The notes under the pieces: model-generated | The model's database searches: none | Seen by the model: the letters and a program-made list of their open reading frames with translations, nothing else | Told to the model about the DNA's origin: nothing | In this document: positions 8,043-16,539 of the stretch, one piece after another | Position numbering within the stretch: position 1 is the stretch's first letter | Layout of the letters: each line of letters begins with the position of its first letter | Translations under genes and position numbers: made by a program | Assembly: GCA_964593795.1 (NCBI GenBank) | Contig: CAZQJC010000259.1 | Location: forward strand, 62,001-126,000 | Length of the DNA stretch: 64,000 nucleotides | Direction: 5' to 3' | Source of the DNA: JAHFDS01 sp964593795 | Lineage (GTDB): Bacteria; Myxococcota_A; Polyangia; JAHFDS01

Positions 8043-8235
8043 AGCCGCAACCTCCGCCACCCACCACGCCGCCCGGGCGCGTGCCCTCGCGCGGGATGAC
8101 GACGTGGGCCAAGCTGGCGTCACGCGCGAGCCTCGGCGAGGCGCGCATGCAGCGCGCGGCGAGGCGCTCGCGTTGCCACGGTCGAACGGGCGCGCAGGCC
8201 GCCGCGAGGAGCGCGAGGCCGACGAGGAGCCTCAC
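8035..8235 (-). CDS. DUF4266-like small lipoprotein
   Basis: 66 residues from a GTG at 8235. A lipoprotein signal (LVGLALLAAACAP) leads to a short mature chain with KLA-type text typical of DUF4266 (LAARCMRASPRLARDA) and ends in a Gly/Cys cluster, GGGGCGCD. DUF4266 proteins are small, are almost always beside a DUF3570 barrel, and carry such a terminal Cys motif, perhaps for metal or redox cofactor binding. It overlaps its upstream neighbour by GTGA and its downstream neighbour by 8 bases, so all three are co-translated. Confidence 0.8.
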   Translation of the reverse strand: MRLLVGLALLAAACAPVRPWQRERLAARCMRASPRLARDASLAHVVIPREGTRPGGVVGGGGCGCD

Positions 8236-10718
8236 AGCGACCTCAGGAAGGCCATGAGGTCCTCGAGCTGCCAGCGCGTGAGCTGGCTCGTGCCGCCGTG
8301 CGTGTCGAAGACGCCGTCGCGCTCGTTGTGGCCGGTCTCGCCGGGCGCGAGGGCCGGGTGGCCGGGCGTGGCGAGCGCCTCGCGCAGCGAGCGCGCGCGG
8401 CCGTCGTGGTAGAGGCGCGTCTCGGGGCGGTCCCAGAGGCCGCGGAGCGGCGTCGAGCCGAGGTGCAGCCCCTCGGGCCCCTGGAGCGTGAGCGGGAACG
8501 TCGCGATGAACCCGGGCGTGACGCGGGACGCGTCCTCGCCCCCCGGCGTGCGGGACGGCGAGATCACGGGTGGGAAGCGGATGGGCGTCTCGAACGGCGA
8601 GAACGGCACCGGCTCGGCCGCGGTGGTCGTCAGCGGCAGCGGGTGGCAGAACGCGCAGCCCACGGCGGGCGACTCGAAGAGGGCCTTGCCACGTCGCGCG
8701 GCGGGCAGGGCGACCGCGGCGTTGGGGTTCGGCAGGAGGCGCGAGGTGCGCATCATGAACAGGCCCACCGCGCGCGTGATGCCGTCGAAGTCGAGGGCGA
8801 TCGGCGTGCGGTTGCCGTCGAGATCCTCGGTGTAGAGGGCGTCGCCGAACGTCGTGTCGCGGCCGAAGAGGCCGCGCGCCGCCGAGCGGATGAAGTCCGC
8901 GCGACGGAGGTGCGGCGTCGGCGCGTAGGGGCGGCTCGCGCACTCGGGCGGCGGATCGGTCGGGCAGCTCGTGACGTGGTTACAGCCCGCGCGCGTGGGG
9001 TCGTCGCGGCACTCGGCGAGCGTCGGGTACTTCGACCACACGGTCGGGTCGAGCTCCTCGCAGCAGAAGTTCTCCTTGCGCGCGAACTCGTTGAGGACCG
9101 GGAAGAAATTGGCCTCGTTCATCGCGGACTCGAAGAACCAGGGCCGCGTGTCGAACAGGCCCCGCTGCGCCATCACGTTGCGCGCGCCCCAGGCGCGGCT
9201 CGACTGCAGCGGCATGACGATGGGCCGCGCGATCGCGCCGTTGTCGCGGTGGCAGTGCACGCAGGTCTGGTCGCCGTCGATGGTGAACACCGCCGTCATC
9301 TCGTTGATGGCCTCGCCGATCTCGGCGTCGGTGGCCGGGAACGCGCCCGCGGAGACGTCGCCGACGACGACGGCCGTGCGCGCCTCGGGCCCCTTGGCGC
9401 GGTCGAAGAGCGAGAGCGACTCCGCGAGCCGATCGACCGTCACCACGCGCTCGGCCGTGACCGCGAGGGCCTTCGGGTTGTGGCCGGTGCGAAGGAGCGG
9501 ATCGCCCGAGCGCGAGAGCGCGCCGTCCGCGCCGATCGCGAAGCGCTGCACCTCGTTCGAGCCCGCGTACGCGACGAAGAGGGAGCCGCCCTCCACCGCC
9601 AGCGCCTCGGGCAGCGCGCCCTCGACGATCCACCGGTCCTTCGGCGGCAGGAACGCGACGAGCTCGGGCCCCCACGTGTCGGGCGCCGGCAGCGCGCCCC
9701 CACGCATGGGCCGGTCGGGATCGACGTCGCGGAAGTCGCGGCAGCAGAGGCTGTCGGAGGTGTAGCGGAAGACCTCGGTGAGCGTGTCGGTGTCCACGAC
9801 GCCGATCTCGTTCTGCAGGTCCTGGAACACCACGTTCGCGGTGCCGTCGCCCGGGTGGCCGTCGTCGTCGAGGTCGCGGCCCTCGGTGGGGAGCTGGCCG
9901 ACGCCGCGGCCGATGTCCGCGATGTAGAGGTGGCGGCCCGAGACGGCGAGTCCCCCGACCGGCGAGTGGAAGTCGAGGCGGCTCACGCCCGGCGGCGCGC
10001 CGCGCGTGGTGGTCGTGGGATCGCCGTCGGTGTCGATGGCGAGGCCGGTCGTCGCGTCGAGGACCGCGACGGTGCAGCCCGCGACGGTGCCGACGAAGAG
10101 GCGGCTGCCGTCCTCGGACAGCGCCATCGGCCCGGGGTTCGCGCCGACCGGCGTGCCCATCGGGTCCTCGGGCGGGACGCCGTCGTAGCTCGTGCGCGTG
10201 ACGCGGAACGTGGCGCCAGGGGCCGTGTCCCAGGAGAGCACGGCGTCCTTCCAGCGGTTGGCCAGGAAGACGCGCCCGGTCGCGGTCCAGACCGCGGTCT
10301 CCGTGTAGAAGGGCACGGGCACGCGCGCGACCTCGCGATCGGTCCGCGCGTCGAGGACGACGGCGCGATCGGAGTAGCGCAGCGTGACGACGAGCCAGCG
10401 CCCCGACGGATCGAGCGCGCACGCCCACGGCGAGCGGCCGAGCTCGAGGTGGCGGAGCACCGTGCCTGCGCGGAGGTCCACGACCGCGACGCGCGTGCCC
10501 GGATCATCCTCGGTGCCGCCGAGCATCACCCACGCCTTGCCGCCGTCGGGCGTGGTGCAGATCGCGCGGGGGCGCTCGCGGTGCGGCTGCGGCGAGAAGG
10601 CCGGGTCCGCCGGCGTCATGGCGCTCTGCGCCGGCGGCAGCGACGTGCCGGGATCGCGCCGCTCGGAGGCGCAGGCCGCGGCGAGCACCGCCACCGGAAG
10701 GAGGCTGCGCGCGCTCAC
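8232..10718 (-). CDS. Beta-propeller/dihaem cytochrome c lipoprotein
   Basis: 828 residues from a GTG at 10718 that overlaps the previous stop (GTGA). The lipobox is LAAAC with Cys16. Residues 40-440 look like YVTN/WD-type propeller blades (ICTTPDGGKAWVML, ALDPSGRWLVVTL, LSEDGSRLFVGT). Two c-type haem sites follow: CVHCH at 486-490 and CAFCH at 688-692. The second lies in a domain resembling cytochrome-c peroxidase/MauG-type proteins (GKALFESPAVGCAFCH, then TPLRGLWDRPETRLYHDG). Expected role: periplasmic or surface electron transfer or substrate oxidation. It belongs to a six-gene operon with two other haem proteins. Confidence 0.85.
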   Translation of the reverse strand: MSARSLLPVAVLAAACASERRDPGTSLPPAQSAMTPADPAFSPQPHRERPRAICTTPDGGKAWVMLGGTEDDPGTRVAVVDLRAGTVLRHLELGRSPWACALDPSGRWLVVTLRYSDRAVVLDARTDREVARVPVPFYTETAVWTATGRVFLANRWKDAVLSWDTAPGATFRVTRTSYDGVPPEDPMGTPVGANPGPMALSEDGSRLFVGTVAGCTVAVLDATTGLAIDTDGDPTTTTRGAPPGVSRLDFHSPVGGLAVSGRHLYIADIGRGVGQLPTEGRDLDDDGHPGDGTANVVFQDLQNEIGVVDTDTLTEVFRYTSDSLCCRDFRDVDPDRPMRGGALPAPDTWGPELVAFLPPKDRWIVEGALPEALAVEGGSLFVAYAGSNEVQRFAIGADGALSRSGDPLLRTGHNPKALAVTAERVVTVDRLAESLSLFDRAKGPEARTAVVVGDVSAGAFPATDAEIGEAINEMTAVFTIDGDQTCVHCHRDNGAIARPIVMPLQSSRAWGARNVMAQRGLFDTRPWFFESAMNEANFFPVLNEFARKENFCCEELDPTVWSKYPTLAECRDDPTRAGCNHVTSCPTDPPPECASRPYAPTPHLRRADFIRSAARGLFGRDTTFGDALYTEDLDGNRTPIALDFDGITRAVGLFMMRTSRLLPNPNAAVALPAARRGKALFESPAVGCAFCHPLPLTTTAAEPVPFSPFETPIRFPPVISPSRTPGGEDASRVTPGFIATFPLTLQGPEGLHLGSTPLRGLWDRPETRLYHDGRARSLREALATPGHPALAPGETGHNERDGVFDTHGGTSQLTRWQLEDLMAFLRSL

Positions 10719-11149
10719 GGGGCGCGGCCCTCGATCCACGCGCGGAGCGCCTGGCACTCCGGATCGCTGCGGTGCTCGAACACGGGTCCGCCGCCGTGGC
10801 CGGCCAGGCCGAGGGCCTTTTCGACAAGGAGCGTCTCGAGCGCGCGCGGCGCGTCGAGAAAGCCCAGGGTCGCGCTGTAGTTGGCGCCCTCCTCCGCGGG
10901 ATCGAGCGGGGCCTTGGCGAACGTCCCGGTCGGCGGCAGCCGCCGCTGGCCCTGCGCGTAGAGGGCAAACGGGCGGTCCTCGCGCCCGTGGCAGGCGGAG
11001 GTGCCGCAGCGGCGCGCGAGGATCTCGCCGGCCGCGTCGTCGAAGCGCGCGCGGTCCGGGGCCGGCAGCGGCGAGGTCGCCTGGGCCTCGAGCCCGCAGC
11101 CCGCGAGCGCGAGCAGCGCGAGCAGGGCGCCGGGGCGGCTCCCCTTCAC
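10715..11149 (-). CDS. Small lipoprotein with a CX4CH haem site
   Basis: 144 residues from a GTG at 11149. Signal peptide with lipobox LAGC (Cys18). One probable haem-binding site of the unusual type C48-GTSA-C53-H54 follows, within a mature domain resembling planctomycete/myxobacterial cytochrome modules (FDDAAGEILARRCGTSACHG). The tail has the usual fold marker DPECQALRAWIEG. CX4CH sites are attached to haem in some multihaem proteins but are much rarer than CX2CH. It is coupled on both sides by GTGA overlaps to the two larger haem proteins. Confidence 0.75.
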   Translation of the reverse strand: MKGSRPGALLALLALAGCGLEAQATSPLPAPDRARFDDAAGEILARRCGTSACHGREDRPFALYAQGQRRLPPTGTFAKAPLDPAEEGANYSATLGFLDAPRALETLLVEKALGLAGHGGGPVFEHRSDPECQALRAWIEGRAP

Positions 11150-14115
11150 GGCACCCCGACGAAGGCGGCCCCGAGCTCGATCCAGCGCGCGAGCGTCGCC
11201 ACCTCGGTCTCGGAGAGGGACGGGTGCACGGTCCTCGAGGCGGCGGGCACGTCGCGTGCGGCCTCGAGCTCCTCGCCGAGCACGGTCTCCATGAGGAACG
11301 AGCGCCGCGCGAGGAGGCCCGTGGCGTCGACGTAGCGGTGGCCGCCTGTGGCGCCCGTCGCCGGCGCGAGCAGCGACTCGTACGCGTCGGTGTAGTGGCG
11401 CGTCGGGGCGCTCGACAGCGACAGGCCCCCGGCCGGTGCGGCGCCAGCGTGGCAGGACACGCACTTGTCGTCGAGGATCGGCTGCACGTCGCGCCGGAAG
11501 TCGACGAGCACGAAGAGCTCGGGCCCGACCTGGGGAAGGCTCGCGACGGGCCTTCGCCGATCCGCGCCCTCGTAGAGCGACAGCGTCACCGAGGACTGCG
11601 TGACGCCGTCCACCGGAGGCTGCAGCACCGTCTCGCGCTTGCCGTCCATCGCGCCGTGACAGCCGCCGCAGCGTGCCGCGAACGCCGCGGGGCCGATGCC
11701 GACGGGGAAGCGCTCACCGGGCAGCACCGCGTACCACTGGTGCTGCTGCGCGCCGACGGCCATGCGGCGCCGGTCGATGGTCATCACGCGCACCGGCACG
11801 TGCGCGGGGATGTCCGCGGCGAGGCTGCCGTCCGCGGCCGGCGGCACCTCCACCGCGGCGAAGAGCGGCGTGCGGCCCGTCAGGCTCGCGGTGGTCGCGT
11901 GCGGGTGCCCGTCGCGCGTCTCCGCCGCGGGGACCTCCGTGATCGACAGGGGCTTGCCGAGCAGCTCGGCGAGGAGCGGCAGCGGCGCCACGGCGCGCAC
12001 CATCGCGATGTCGTCGCGCAGGACGCGCGGGCCGCTCGGCACGAGGCGCGCGAGCACGGCCTCGATCACCTGGACGCCGCTGTGCACGAGGCGCCCGGTC
12101 GCGCCCGTGTCGTCCCACGCGCGCGGGTGCGGCTCGTCCTCGGTGGGGCGCGCGTAGACCGGGGCGGGCTGGCTCCACGCGCGGTCGCCGCCCGCGAGCG
12201 GCTGCATCGCCGCGACGCGAGGCCGGGAGCTCTGGCGATCGGACTCGAGGGTCACGCGGACAAGGCTCGTGCGCAGGTCCGCCGGCGGGTGGTCGAGGTC
12301 GATGGGTCCGGGGGCGTGCGCGACGACGATCGAGCCGTCGGGCAGGGGCACCGGGTCGCGCCAGAGGCCATCCGCGCTCGCGCCCGCGCGCGTCGCGTCG
12401 GGCGTCAGCACCGTGAGCGCGTGGCGGAAGCCGGGCAGCGTCGCCGTGGCCTCCTCGCCCTCGGGGAGCTCCACGGCGAACTGCCGCTCGAGCACGGCGA
12501 GCTGGCCGCCCCGCGTGCGGTTGCCCTCGTCCTCGAGCGTGAGCACGCTGCGCCCGTCGGCGAGCTCGCGCAGGCCATAGAACACCTGGGGCGGCTCGCT
12601 CATCCCGAAGTGCGGGTGCGCCTCGGGCTGGAAGTGGAACGCGGCGTTGTGGTCGATGGGGAAGCGGAAGAAGACGCCCTTGTAGCCGCCCTCGGCGGCG
12701 CGCTTGATCGTGTACGCGACGGTGCCGGCGAACTCGCCGCTCTGCAGGAACGTCGGGCGCAGCTCGGGCTGGCAGGTGAACGTCAGGCGCTCGAGCCCGC
12801 TGCCGTCGACGTTGATCGCGTAGAGGTCGGCGTTCTGGTAGCGGAAGTCGTCCGAGCGATCGCCGCGCATGGACACGAAGTAGATGCGCTCCGCGGGGCC
12901 GCCCGGGCCGCCGTAGCCGCCGTTCGGGCCGAAGGTCGGCTGGAAGCTCGCGATCGTCGTGCCGCCGGGCCCGGCCGAGGCGTCGCTCGTGAGCTGCCGG
13001 AGCCCGGTGCCGTCGGTGCCGATGACGTAGAGGTTGTGCGCGTCCGCGGCGCTCCTGCGCATGGCGAACACGATCGTCTTGCCGTCGTGGCTGATCGCGG
13101 GGTCGCGGACGTCGGCGGGCGCGTCGTGGGCGCCGGCGGTGAGCACGGCGGGCGAGCCCGAGAAGGGCGCGTCGAGCCGGTAGAGGTCGGTCCCCGGGGC
13201 AAACGGCGGCGGATCGAACGGCCCGGCCAGCGCGAGCGGCCCGCCGACGACGACGAGCGCGCTGACACCCACCGGCGCGTCGCCGAGCGCGGCGGTGCGC
13301 TCCTGAGCGATCCACTCGAGGATGCCGGTGACCTCGGGCGACTGACGCGGGTCGGTGCCGCGCTCGAGCGCGGCGGCGAAGAAGGTGTCGTTGCCGCCCT
13401 TGTGGGGGATGCCGCCCTTCTCGAGCGGCAGCATCTTCGCGAGGAGGCGCGACTGCAGCGGCTCGCCCCAGAGCGTGATGTTCGCGCGCGCGTTGTGGTA
13501 GGCCTCGCGCAGCTCCTTCCTCGAGATCAGGGCGGAGCCGGCCACCGCGGGCGTGCGGAAGATGCTGACGCCGAAGTTGAGGTCGCCGTGGCACGTGGCG
13601 GTCGCGCAGTTCTTCTGCACGAGCGTCGGGAAGACCTTGTCGCGGAAGGTCTCCTCGAGCGCCGACAGGGCCGGCACGTCGTCGCCCTCGGTGCCGTCGT
13701 GGATCGAGGCCGCGAAGTCGGCGAGGCGCCGGTAGTCGGCGCTGTCGCGCGAGGCGAAGATCTCGCCCGACGCGTGGAAGAGGCCCCCGACGGCGACGGG
13801 CAACGTCTTTCGCAGGAACGTCGAGAGCTCGGCGCCCTCCTTCGAGTTGATCTTGGTCTTGATGGACGCGAGCGCCGCCGCGCGGTCGCGCAGCTTGCCG
13901 GCGCCATCGACGCGGAAGGTCATCCAGCGCGAGGCGTCGAGCGAGAGCTTCGGCGCGTCCTCGTCGCGCACGCCGTGGCAGTCGCTGCTCGCGCACCTCT
14001 TCTCGACGAGCGGCGCGACCTGCGCGAAGCGATCCTCGGCGGCGTCGGAGCACGCCAGCGCAGCGGCGGACAGGGTTGCGAGCACGACGAGACGCGCGCG
14101 AGGCGGCTCTTGCAT
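11146..14115 (-). CDS. Large PD40 beta-propeller tetrahaem lipoprotein (HzsA-related)
   Basis: 989 residues from an ATG at 14115. Lipoprotein signal ending AALAC (Cys22). Two CX4CH sites lie at C41/C46/H47 and C170/C175/H176; two ordinary CX2CH sites lie at C816/C819/H820 and C885/C888/H889. Between them (about 300-780) are TolB/PD40-type repeats (ISHDGKTIVFAMRR, GSGLERLTFTCQPELRPTF). This order of haem, PD40 propeller and haem is that of HzsA-related proteins; nothing suggests hydrazine synthesis here. It is the first gene of a six-gene operon and probably the main redox component. Confidence 0.85.
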   Translation of the reverse strand: MQEPPRARLVVLATLSAAALACSDAAEDRFAQVAPLVEKRCASSDCHGVRDEDAPKLSLDASRWMTFRVDGAGKLRDRAAALASIKTKINSKEGAELSTFLRKTLPVAVGGLFHASGEIFASRDSADYRRLADFAASIHDGTEGDDVPALSALEETFRDKVFPTLVQKNCATATCHGDLNFGVSIFRTPAVAGSALISRKELREAYHNARANITLWGEPLQSRLLAKMLPLEKGGIPHKGGNDTFFAAALERGTDPRQSPEVTGILEWIAQERTAALGDAPVGVSALVVVGGPLALAGPFDPPPFAPGTDLYRLDAPFSGSPAVLTAGAHDAPADVRDPAISHDGKTIVFAMRRSAADAHNLYVIGTDGTGLRQLTSDASAGPGGTTIASFQPTFGPNGGYGGPGGPAERIYFVSMRGDRSDDFRYQNADLYAINVDGSGLERLTFTCQPELRPTFLQSGEFAGTVAYTIKRAAEGGYKGVFFRFPIDHNAAFHFQPEAHPHFGMSEPPQVFYGLRELADGRSVLTLEDEGNRTRGGQLAVLERQFAVELPEGEEATATLPGFRHALTVLTPDATRAGASADGLWRDPVPLPDGSIVVAHAPGPIDLDHPPADLRTSLVRVTLESDRQSSRPRVAAMQPLAGGDRAWSQPAPVYARPTEDEPHPRAWDDTGATGRLVHSGVQVIEAVLARLVPSGPRVLRDDIAMVRAVAPLPLLAELLGKPLSITEVPAAETRDGHPHATTASLTGRTPLFAAVEVPPAADGSLAADIPAHVPVRVMTIDRRRMAVGAQQHQWYAVLPGERFPVGIGPAAFAARCGGCHGAMDGKRETVLQPPVDGVTQSSVTLSLYEGADRRRPVASLPQVGPELFVLVDFRRDVQPILDDKCVSCHAGAAPAGGLSLSSAPTRHYTDAYESLLAPATGATGGHRYVDATGLLARRSFLMETVLGEELEAARDVPAASRTVHPSLSETEVATLARWIELGAAFVGVP

Positions 14116-14213
14116 GGGGACCTCTCGCGCAATGGTGCTCGGTCCGAGGAGGCCCGAATTGACGTGCGTCATGCGCGCGAGACGGCGCGCCCTCCTGGTG
14201 ACGGCGGTCTCGG

Positions 14214-14654
14214 TCAGGAGCGGGTGCGGCACACCTGCGAGAGCGTCGAGGACACGCAGCCCGTCACGGCCGTCTGACCGCTCGCGCACGCCGCGTCGAG
14301 GCAGCGATCGCGCACGATGGCCCAGACCTCCACCTCGTTGTCGCAGCTCATCCCCGGCCGCGCCGCGCCGCAAAAGCGGGCGCACGACACGGCGACCTCG
14401 CCGCAGGTGCGGGCCTTCTCGCAGACGACCGTGCAGGCGGATTCGATCCGCTCCGCGTCCCCAGGGCTCGATTGCGCCGACCCTGTCGCGCCGCCGCCCG
14501 AGGAGCCGCTCCTCGGATGGTTCGTCGAGCCGCTTCCCCAGGCGTTGCACACGGCGCACGCGACGCCGAGCGGGTCGCCGCTCACGAGGAGCAGCAGGAG
14601 GCCGCCACGCACCCACGCCCGATCGAGCCACCGTTGGAGCATGGGTCCTCGCAC
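14214..14654 (-). CDS. Secreted Cys-rich protein, function unknown
   Basis: 146 residues from GTG at 14654, or 142 from the ATG at 14642, which is equally possible. A hydrophobic N-terminus (GGLLLLLVSGDPLGVACA) is probably a signal peptide or anchor. A Ser/Gly-rich linker follows, then a compact domain with ten Cys residues spaced as in disulfide-bonded extracellular modules (SACTVVCEKARTCGEVAVSC). I recognise no family. It lies 98 bases upstream of the haem operon on the same strand. Confidence 0.55.
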   Translation of the reverse strand: MRGPMLQRWLDRAWVRGGLLLLLVSGDPLGVACAVCNAWGSGSTNHPRSGSSGGGATGSAQSSPGDAERIESACTVVCEKARTCGEVAVSCARFCGAARPGMSCDNEVEVWAIVRDRCLDAACASGQTAVTGCVSSTLSQVCRTRS

Positions 14655-14745
14655 AGCAAGGCGCGATCCACCGCATAACCCGCCGATTTCGAGTGCTCCC
14701 TGTCGAGTCTCCGACAGGTCGGTCGGGTGGGTGGCGTGGTAGAAG

Positions 14746-14773
14746 TGGGCGGAGCAGGGATCGAACCTGCTCC
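14746..14773 (-). other. tRNA 3'-end-like remnant or attachment-site-like sequence
   Basis: Read on the minus strand, GCAGG-TTCGATC-CCTGC forms a perfect five-pair T-arm with the canonical GGTTCGATCCC box. It is followed by TCCGCCCA, as expected for an acceptor strand plus discriminator base. The T-arm stem can extend to eight pairs (14751-14758 with 14766-14773). No matching 5' acceptor, D-arm or anticodon arm is found within about 110 bases, and the next bases are CTT rather than CCA. It sits between the haem operon and the phosphonate/polysaccharide region, so it may mark an old integration junction. Confidence 0.35.
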
Positions 14774-14888
14774 ATGCGAATAACCGAACGCTGAAGAACG
14801 ACGCGGCCTTGCGTCCTTTTCTCCAGCATCTCGTGCCACACGGGCCTCCGGCCGGGGACGATCGCGGCCCATGCTACGATGACGCGCG

Positions 14889-16484
14889 GTGTTGCCGTCG
14901 AGCAAGCTGCGTGCGGCCCTTTTTCGCCCGGGAACCGACTACCTGCTCGAGGCCCATAGCGCGCTGTCCGCTCTGCTCGTCGAGGAGTCCGGGCTGGCCG
15001 GGATCTGGGCCAGCTCCCTGACGATCTCCGCCGCCAATGGCTGTCCCGACAATGGGCTGCTTTCGATGGCCGAGGTGCTCGACGTCCTCGAGTCGATGCG
15101 TGACCGCGTCGAGGTCCCGATTCTGTTCGATGGCGATACGGGCTACGGCAGCTTCAGCCACTTCCAGCGGCTCGTGCGGCGCCTTTGTCGCCGCGGTATC
15201 GCGGGTGTGTGCATCGAAGACAAGGTGTTCCCGAAGAGCAACTCCTTCATCGACTCGGAGCGGCAGACCCTGGCTCCGGTCGAGGAATTCTGCGGCAAGC
15301 TGCGGGCCGGCCAGGACGCGCGGACCGACCGTGACTTCGTGATCGTCGCGCGCACCGAGGCGCTCATCACGGGCCTCGGCCTCGCCGAAGCCCTCGATCG
15401 AGCCGGCCGGTACGCCGAGGCCGGGGCGGACGCGATCCTCGTTCACTCGAAGGCCAGCACGGTGTCCGAGATCGCGGCCTTCATGGCCCGGTGGGACCGG
15501 CGCGCCCCCATCCTGTGCGTTCCGACGACGTACTACGGGACTGGCCCCGAGGCGTTCGAAGCGCTCGGCGTGTCGATGGTGATCTGGGCGAACCACCTTC
15601 TGCGCGCGTCCGTCGAGGCCATGAGCCGGACGGCGCGGGACCTCGCCCGAGAGTGCAGTGGGCGGACGGTGGAGGAGAGCATCGCGCCCATGCGCGAGAT
15701 CTTCCGTCTGCAGGACGCGCCGGCCTTCGCAGCCGTCGAGGAGCGTTACGGCCGCGCAGGCGGACTGCGAGCCATCGTGCTGGCCGCGTCGCGAGGAGCC
15801 GAGCTTGGGCAGCTCACGGAGGAGCGCCCGAAGTGCATGATCCCGGTGCACGGAGAGCCCATCCTGGTGCGCCTGGTGCGCCAGCTCCGGAGCGAGGGAG
15901 TGCGCGATCTTTCGGTGGTGCGGGGTCATGCGCCCCATGCCGTCGCGCTCGAGGGGGTGCAGTGCTTCGACAACGAAGCTTGGCAGTGCACCGGAGAGGT
16001 GCGTTCGCTCGGCGCAGCGAAGACGGCGCTCGAGGGCGACGTCCTCGTGGCCTATGGGGATCTCGTCCTGCGGCGCTACATCCTGCATGAGCTGCTCGCC
16101 TCGCGACATCCGCTCACGGTGGTCGTGGACGCGGCCGGGCACCGACCGATCGCTCCCGAAGACCGCGTGGTGGTCTCCGCGCCGGCTCCCCTGCGGTACG
16201 AGGAGCGCGAGTACCTGCTCATCGGCGCCGGCTGCTCGGTGCCGGCCGACAAGGCATCCGGCGAGTGGGTGGGCCTGCTGCTGGCGCGAGGCGCGGGCAC
16301 CGAGGCGCTCGTCGCCTCGGTCGATCGTGTGCTCTCGTCCCCCACGGGTGAGAAGGCCGGATTGACCGAGGTACTCTCCGACCTCGTACGCCAGGGCTTG
16401 CCGGTGCATGTTCTCTACGTGCGCGGCGACTGGATCGACGTGGACGAGCTGCTCGATCTCGATCGCGGTCAGCGCATCGCCTGA
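14889..16484 (+). CDS. pepM: PEP mutase fused to nucleotidyltransferase (PepM-PntC type)
   Basis: 531 residues, GTG start. Residues 1-285 are phosphoenolpyruvate mutase. DGDTGYG supplies the metal-binding Asp residues, and EDKVFPKSNS (from E110) is the hallmark that separates mutases from isocitrate-lyase relatives. The enzyme makes phosphonopyruvate from PEP, the committed step of phosphonate synthesis. Residues 290-531 are a nucleotidyltransferase domain of the kind that makes CMP-activated phosphonates. Its signature reads LAASRGAELGQLT-ERPKCM, with Ser for the first Gly and Glu for the usual Arg of AAGxGxR. The decarboxylase partner is 32 kb away at 47.2 kb. TACGAT lies 8 bases before the start. 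Confidence 0.92.
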   Translation: MLPSSKLRAALFRPGTDYLLEAHSALSALLVEESGLAGIWASSLTISAANGCPDNGLLSMAEVLDVLESMRDRVEVPILFDGDTGYGSFSHFQRLVRRLCRRGIAGVCIEDKVFPKSNSFIDSERQTLAPVEEFCGKLRAGQDARTDRDFVIVARTEALITGLGLAEALDRAGRYAEAGADAILVHSKASTVSEIAAFMARWDRRAPILCVPTTYYGTGPEAFEALGVSMVIWANHLLRASVEAMSRTARDLARECSGRTVEESIAPMREIFRLQDAPAFAAVEERYGRAGGLRAIVLAASRGAELGQLTEERPKCMIPVHGEPILVRLVRQLRSEGVRDLSVVRGHAPHAVALEGVQCFDNEAWQCTGEVRSLGAAKTALEGDVLVAYGDLVLRRYILHELLASRHPLTVVVDAAGHRPIAPEDRVVVSAPAPLRYEEREYLLIGAGCSVPADKASGEWVGLLLARGAGTEALVASVDRVLSSPTGEKAGLTEVLSDLVRQGLPVHVLYVRGDWIDVDELLDLDRGQRIA

Positions 16485-16539
16485 GGGGCCGGCCCACCCC
16501 CCGCCGCGAGCGCGCATCACGCGGGCGCGCGCGGATATC

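Noticed and set aside
11146..14115. Hydrazine synthase function for the HzsA-related protein
   Set aside because: Only the architecture is shared. The other hydrazine synthase subunits and anammox genes are absent and the haem sites differ.
14746..14880. A complete tRNA or tmRNA gene on the minus strand
   Set aside because: The T-arm is perfect, but no pairing 5' acceptor (GGGCGGA) or anticodon arm is present. The closest candidate (GGCCGGA about 108 bases away) leaves no normal D or anticodon arms. A tmRNA would have to run into the PEP mutase gene and lacks a tag reading frame.
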